Below, one piece after another: positions 51,532-55,689 of a DNA stretch of 55,689 nt. The stretch lies in the NCBI GenBank assembly GCA_038868115.1, contig JAWBXA010000008.1:1-55689 (forward strand), in the 5' to 3' direction. Positions within the stretch are counted from its first letter, which is position 1. Each line of letters begins with the position of its first letter. The position numbers were made by a program, and so were the translations under genes. This DNA comes from JAGTQI01 sp038868115 (lineage in GTDB: Archaea; Thermoproteota; Bathyarchaeia; Bathyarchaeales; Bathycorpusculaceae). The notes beneath the pieces were generated by a model. The model did not search any database, was not told the DNA's origin, and saw nothing but the letters and a program-made list of their open reading frames with translations.

Positions 51532-52077
51532 CTACTGTCTTATTTTCGCCAACTCTTCGCATCGACTTTTCACAATTTGATAGAGCTTACTCCGCAATTC
51601 TTCCCCAGACATTTTCCGCTCCCTTATGAGGGCTGTTTTCTTGGCGAGCTCTATGTCACCTAACCCGGCAAACCAAGCTTCAAAGTCTCCACGGTTTAGG
51701 TGAAACTTTATTGAACCTACGTCAACTTTCTGGATTTTCTCGCAAAAGTCTCCTAAACTTGTGGCATAAACGCCTAAGGGCTTGCCTATATCTGCGTAAA
51801 AGTAAAAGGCTTTGTCTGCTGGCACGCATTCTAAAATCCGCTTAGCTTTTCCGCCATTAACTGTCGGCAAACCTAGGGCTTCCCGCCCCTTTTCGGTTAT
51901 AGTGTAGTATCCTTTCTCTACAGCATTAACATAACCCATCTTTGCTAGACCGAGCATGTGCATCTTAACTGTTGGAAAGCCTAGCCCCACTTCCTCCGCC
52001 ACTTCCATAGGTTTTACGGGCTTGTTTAGCATCCATACAGTTTCAAGAATAAGCCTTTTAACAGGAGACAAACTCAC
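51532..52077 (-). CDS. Winged-helix regulator with C-terminal DUF5752-like domain
   Basis: The 181-residue protein starts with a winged helix (KPMEVAEEVGLGFPTVKMHMLGLAKMGYV and wing KGYYTITEKGREALG). A separate domain follows (DKAFYFYADIGKPLGVYATSLGDFCEKI, SIKFHLNRGDFEAWFAGLGD) that resembles DUF5752, found with KaiC and histidine-containing systems. The start is GTG 52077. It diverges from the KaiC-like gene across a 126-nt promoter region with AT-rich elements on both strands. Confidence 0.72.
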   Translation of the reverse strand: MSLSPVKRLILETVWMLNKPVKPMEVAEEVGLGFPTVKMHMLGLAKMGYVNAVEKGYYTITEKGREALGLPTVNGGKAKRILECVPADKAFYFYADIGKPLGVYATSLGDFCEKIQKVDVGSIKFHLNRGDFEAWFAGLGDIELAKKTALIRERKMSGEELRSKLYQIVKSRCEELAKIRQ

Positions 52078-52203
52078 AGTATTACCCTCACTTCTATATT
52101 TTGAGAGTTCAGCTTTTCAGACTTTCGCTCAACTAAAGCCCTTGAGCTGACTTAACAGATAATTTATAGAGAATACTATGAATAAAACTTATTAGGGTTC
52201 GGT

Positions 52204-53007
52204 TTGACTGTGGAGAGACTTTCCACTGGAGTGCCAGCCCTCGATAAAATGCTTGCAGGCGGGATTCCTAGGGGTTTTTCTGTGGCTGTCACCGGCGAGC
52301 CTGGCACTGGCAAGACCATCCTTTGCATTCACTTTATTGCGCAAGGCATAGTTGACGGTGACAAGTGCATTTATGTTACAACCGAGGAAAGCCGCGAGTC
52401 TATAATAACCCAAGCCAGCCAGTTCGGCTTCGACTTTTCCTCAGCCATAAAGGATGACAAATTGATATTGATTGACGCGTTAATGGGAACTGAGGACCCT
52501 TGGACGATTAAGGCGTTAAGTGTTGAGGAGCTTGTGAACAAGGTTATTGAGGCTAAGAAGGCTTTAGGCTATGGGAGAGCCCGCCTAGTTATCGATTCCC
52601 TTTCGGCTTTTTGGCTTGACAAACCGGCCATGGCGAGGCGCCACTCATACTTTGTCAAGAAGGTTCTTGCCAAATGGGACTTCACAATACTGGCAACTTC
52701 ACAGTATGCCATAACAACCTCTGAGGCTTTCGGCTGGGGAGTCGAGCACATAGCCGACGGCATAATAAGGTTTAGGCGTTTTGTCAGAAACGGTGTTTTG
52801 AGGCGTTATGTGCTCGTGGAAAAGATGAGGCAGACACCCCACAGCCTCCAAATGCACGAAATCACAATAGAGCATGGAAAAGGGCTTGTAATCCTCGGAC
52901 CAGTTGAAGAGCGGAGAGAAGACATAGCTCTTCCAAGAAAAGTTATGGAGAAAATACAAAAGGCGATGGAGAGGCAGGATGTCGAAGCACCAAAGTCTAG
53001 CGGTTGA
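52204..53007 (+). CDS. KaiC/RadA-type ATPase
   Basis: The 267-residue single-domain KaiC-like ATPase has the Walker A GEPGTGKT near residue 37, the catalytic EE pair in VTTEESRES, Walker B LVIDSLSAFWLD and ILATSQYAITT. The N-terminal RLSTGVPALDKMLAGGIPRG matches RecA/KaiC-family proteins. It overlaps the downstream primase gene by 29 nt, so the two are likely co-translated. The start is TTG 52204 or GTG 52210. AATTTATAG near 52163 is a probable TATA box. Confidence 0.88.
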   Translation: MTVERLSTGVPALDKMLAGGIPRGFSVAVTGEPGTGKTILCIHFIAQGIVDGDKCIYVTTEESRESIITQASQFGFDFSSAIKDDKLILIDALMGTEDPWTIKALSVEELVNKVIEAKKALGYGRARLVIDSLSAFWLDKPAMARRHSYFVKKVLAKWDFTILATSQYAITTSEAFGWGVEHIADGIIRFRRFVRNGVLRRYVLVEKMRQTPHSLQMHEITIEHGKGLVILGPVEERREDIALPRKVMEKIQKAMERQDVEAPKSSG

Positions 53008-54093
53008 GCACTATTCTAGGGCTGATGTGCAGAAGGAAATAGTCAAATTCTGCAATGGGAGGTGGATGGCAGCCCACTGCGTTGACGAGTCTGGAAAGCT
53101 TGTTTTTAGGCGTTATTTAGGCGGCAAACCAATGGCAATCAAAAGCGAAGAGGAGTTTGCAACACTTTTGAAAAGGCTGAGGAACACGGCTAGAGCCTTT
53201 TACGCCACCGCCAACAAGTATCCCACAGTTGAGCACATAGAAGACGTTGACTTTTCAAAAGCCCATCGTTGCACCCCAACATGGGATATTGACGGGACGC
53301 TACAGAACTGGCGGGAAACCATTACCGTCGCAAGAGAAATTCTCTCCGTCTTGAAGGATGAGGGTGTGGAAAAGTCTGTTTATGTTAAGTGGTCTGGGAA
53401 CGGCTGTCATATTCACGTTCACGAGGAAGCCATATCAGAGGCTGTACTTGACAAAGCACACCCGTTAGACTTTGCCTACTCTATTGTGGAATATGTAAAT
53501 GCCAAGGCAGTGCAGAAAATAATTGAAAGTCTANNNNNNNNNNNNNNNNNNNNNNNNNNNNNNNNNNNNNNNNNNNNNNNNNNNNNNNNNNNNNNNNNNN
53601 NNNNNNNNNNNNNNNNNNNNNNNNNNNNNNCTGTCATATTCACGTTCACGAGGAAGCCATATCAGAGGCTGTACTTGACAAAGCACACCCGTTAGACTTT
53701 GCCTACTCTATTGTGGAATATGTAAATGCCAAGGCAGTGCAGAAAATAATTGAAAGTTTAAGGGCTAAAAGTGTAAAAGTTGAGAATAGGATGGATGCTG
53801 GTAGAGTTTTCACGTGTCCCTTGAGTCTTCACCGCCAACTCGACGTTGTATGTGTCTGCCTAAAACCAGACGAGGTTGACAATTTCTCTCCGGAATGGGT
53901 TCAACCATCAAGCTTTAGGCATAACATGGCGTGGCGGGACTTTCAGAAGGGGGAGGCTGATGCTTTAGCCATAAAAGCCTACGAAACTGTGGGCGGCTAC
54001 CTAATGTCGAATGTTAGCAAAAGGCGAAAAGCGAAAAGTAAAAGACTCGACCAGCAGATAAATGAGTGGCTGCAGAAGTTTAAGCGGCTTTAG
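52979..54093 (+). CDS. Archaeo-eukaryotic primase (PriS/LigD-polymerase-like), split by an assembly gap
   Basis: Once one copy of a 130-base duplicate and the Ns (227 bases) are removed, the frame is continuous for 888 bases (295 residues). The AEP catalytic pattern is visible: TWDIDGTLQNW (D-x-D), KWSGNGCHIHVHEE (S-G-x-G-x-H) and a third region DAGRVFTCPLSLHRQLD. The last part resembles LigD-type polymerases more than replicative PriS, so a repair or lesion-bypass primase is possible. It overlaps a KaiC-like ATPase gene by 29 nt. No large primase subunit is nearby. Confidence 0.8.
53534..53630. other. Assembly gap (97 N) with duplicated flanks
   Basis: Bases 53404-53533 and 53631-53760 are copies of the same 130 bases with one difference (C/T near the end). 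Collapsing them restores the primase frame. Confidence 0.9.
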
Positions 54094-54099
54094 CCCAGC

Positions 54100-55182
54100 C
54101 TAGCCTAATCTTCCTATTGCTTCGCCTCGGACGGTTTTGCGGAAAGCCATGCTTTCTTTCGCCAGTCTATCCATATTTGCTTCTGTGACAACTTCGACTT
54201 GTGGAAGTTTATCGCCATAAACCTCCAAAAACTTGTTTTTCAGTTTCCCTTCAATGTCAAGTTCATTAATCCTTTGAAAGCTCCATTTGTTAGCAATCTC
54301 CGTTACGCCCTTTTTGCCATACTTGCAGAAGACAGCTGTTAGCAGTGCTGTTACGAATGCTTTTTCAGACATTACGGCTATTTCAGCCTCTCTTATGGCG
54401 TACTCATTGCCATTAAAGGATATTGTTAAGCCGCCCCCGTTGCGCACTGTTTTGAAGGCTTCAGTGTCTGTTATGCTGTCGCCAACATAAACCACCTCTG
54501 ACAAGCTCACGCTCAACTGTTTGGCTATCTGCCTAACCGCCTCGGCTTTTTCCCACCCGCCGACTGGATTTACCTCTTCGAAAATTTTGCCGATTTCCAT
54601 TTTTGCGATTTCTTCCCAAAAGATTTTATCAAGCCTTTTTATGACTTGCTGGTGCTGTTTTGGAAAGTCTTTGATGGAGCTTGCGCCTTTCGGAATTTCG
54701 ACTACTGGCATTTTTGCAATTTCCGCCGCCAGTTCCCTAAGCCTATCCCGCTCCTTCTGGCCAAGCATGTATTTGTCAACCTTCACCCTCGTGCAGTAGG
54801 CGTTCTTAAATGGAAAGTCTATGGCTTTGCACAACGCCCTAATATAATGCTCATAGCTGGTGCTCACAATAAATGCGTTAGCAACCCTTTGGATGAATGC
54901 TAAACTCTCTTTTACATTTGAGATTAGCAGAAGGGTTTTAGCCGAAAAACTCTGCATTTTGCGGTCTGTGACACCATAAGCCCTAAGAAAGGGTAGTATA
55001 AGCTTCAGCGTGTCTCCAGCCTTGTAACCAGGCTTTTTAACGACATCGGCAAGTACGTCATCATATCTACTTATGACTGTGAAAACGCGCTCGCCGTTGG
55101 GCACATAATGGGCTGTCAGCTCGAAGGCATTATCATTTTTTGAGATTGGTCCTTCACAGTCTGATATGAAAACTTTTTTCAT
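54100..55182 (-). CDS. HAD-superfamily protein (EhaR-like)
   Basis: The 360-residue protein begins MKKVFISDCEGPISKNDNAFEL. In HAD motif I the first catalytic Asp is kept, but the usual second Asp is Glu-Gly in place of the D-x-D pattern. Motif III/IV is VVYVGDSITDTEAF. It resembles archaeal proteins annotated as energy-converting hydrogenase A subunit R, although no hydrogenase genes are here. I chose ATG 55182, which overlaps the purD stop as ATGA, over an upstream in-frame ATG at 55260. Confidence 0.8.
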   Translation of the reverse strand: MKKVFISDCEGPISKNDNAFELTAHYVPNGERVFTVISRYDDVLADVVKKPGYKAGDTLKLILPFLRAYGVTDRKMQSFSAKTLLLISNVKESLAFIQRVANAFIVSTSYEHYIRALCKAIDFPFKNAYCTRVKVDKYMLGQKERDRLRELAAEIAKMPVVEIPKGASSIKDFPKQHQQVIKRLDKIFWEEIAKMEIGKIFEEVNPVGGWEKAEAVRQIAKQLSVSLSEVVYVGDSITDTEAFKTVRNGGGLTISFNGNEYAIREAEIAVMSEKAFVTALLTAVFCKYGKKGVTEIANKWSFQRINELDIEGKLKNKFLEVYGDKLPQVEVVTEANMDRLAKESMAFRKTVRGEAIGRLG

Positions 55183-55689
55183 CTGCGTTTTCGGAGCGCC
55201 TCCATGTGGCGTATGCTCTTTTCTATATGCCATTTTGAGGCTATGTCGTTTCTGTGCCACAAGGCTCCACCTTTTATGGCTTTAATTCCCTCCAAAGAAA
55301 TGTTTCTAGCGTCCTCTATGGTTTCGCCTACGCCAACAACACAAACAGCCCTTGACTTCAAAGCGTAGGTCTCACCGTTGCGGAGCTCCATAGAAGCCGG
55401 ATAAACACGAATCCTATCGCCATACTTTTTGCTAAGCTCATAGGCTTTTGTTAGGTCTACTGGCTTATCTATTTCCGCCTTTTCCACGCGGTCTGGGAAA
55501 GCTTCTGCATAACCGCCATAGCTGGGCGGCACCTTGTAGGTTACCACTGTTGCAGTCTTTTCAACCTCTACACGGGTTAAGTTTCCATCAAGAATTTTGA
55601 AGCATACATCCACAAAATCATCCTTCAAAATTGGCAGAATGTTGATTATTTCCGGGTCGCCGGGGCGGCTGTTGTTCTCAAGGATTTTT
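55179..55689 (-). CDS. purD: Phosphoribosylamine-glycine ligase (PurD), 3' part; runs off the right edge
   Basis: The visible 169 codons are the C-terminal part of the GAR synthetase, which joins phosphoribosylamine and glycine in purine synthesis. The frame is open to the edge and reads KILENNSRPGDPEIINILP, the conserved ATP-grasp segment. It continues with KTATVVTYKVPPSYGGYAEA and VVGVGETIEDARN. The stop overlaps the HAD gene start by 4 nt. The glycine it uses would ordinarily come from SHMT, whose gene is decayed at 8538-9290. Confidence 0.92.
   Translation of the reverse strand, partial: KILENNSRPGDPEIINILPILKDDFVDVCFKILDGNLTRVEVEKTATVVTYKVPPSYGGYAEAFPDRVEKAEIDKPVDLTKAYELSKKYGDRIRVYPASMELRNGETYALKSRAVCVVGVGETIEDARNISLEGIKAIKGGALWHRNDIASKWHIEKSIRHMEALRKRR

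Noticed and set aside
53404..53760. Apparent 130-base direct repeat
   Set aside because: The same pattern: 227 bases removed restores the primase frame. The single C/T difference fits strain variation or error.

Overview
The window is archaeal. It encodes DNA polymerase D large subunit, Alba, Elf1, Spt4, RNA polymerase subunits Rpb4, Rpb7 and Rpb11, aIF5A, aIF2-gamma, SRP54, Pus10, diphthamide synthase, exosome Csl4, Nob1, archaeal-type ribosomal proteins and geranylgeranylglyceryl phosphate synthase. PolD together with a short helicase-less XPF, two tRNA genes with introns at a non-canonical site, and a Fae-Hps enzyme suggest a deep Thermoproteota lineage. I think Candidatus Bathyarchaeia is most likely, but this is inference from gene content and I could run no search. 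The sequence looks like a draft scaffold, with four runs of about 94-98 N. Two of them are flanked by a repeated copy of the same 130-133 bases and are almost certainly unmerged contig ends.

Layout. 1-1070: a gene with an in-frame stop and a decayed class I aminotransferase. 1081-2766: NAD synthetase and a separate nitrilase. 2870-7777: Elf1, GGGP synthase, PolD large subunit and a winged-helix protein. 7782-9290: MazG, DUF488 and a decayed glyA. 9472-14275: SecG (Sec61-beta), an Sm-like protein, DUF2070, Alba and a class III aminotransferase. 14516-16728: a PK-C domain protein, Nob1 and NAD kinase. 16820-21853: aIF5A, a candidate C/D box sRNA, Hsp20, a PAC2 protein, an XPD-like helicase and XPF. 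21925-28624: SRP54, Pus10, L21e, Rpb4, DUF655, KsgA/Dim1, a PrmC-like methyltransferase, a dCTP deaminase family protein and L10e.

28624-36972: PEP synthase, Dph2, Csl4, RpoL, an RNase III-like protein, a kinase-fold protein, a 34-residue coupled peptide, a GIY-YIG protein, a phosphoesterase and APS kinase. 37114-40401: L3-L4-L23-L2-S19. 40435-44983, minus strand: S6e, aIF2-gamma, PIN, Rpb7, Spt4, dephospho-CoA kinase, S24e and S27ae, followed by an unknown protein. 45106-47783: a frameshifted MFS transporter and an HTH-Fae-Hps fusion. 47920-49738: tRNA-Glu(CTC), tRNA-Gly(TCC) and tRNA-Arg(CCG), the last two with introns. 49785-52077: bifunctional FBP aldolase/phosphatase between two regulators. 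52204-55689: a KaiC-like ATPase overlapping an archaeo-eukaryotic primase, a HAD protein and the 3' part of purD.

Two themes stand out. First, the region holds many broken genes beside intact housekeeping operons: a nonsense-interrupted gene, decayed aminotransferase and glyA genes, an interrupted ORF before csl4, a frameshifted MFS gene, a decayed membrane protein, and a Nob1 gene whose natural start reads ACG. Second, several compact features are easy to miss: secG, a 34-residue ORF, a C/D box sRNA candidate, tRNA introns at position 29/30 in neighbouring genes, and an array of TGTCG motifs over the promoter of an enzyme that carries its own Fis-like HTH.
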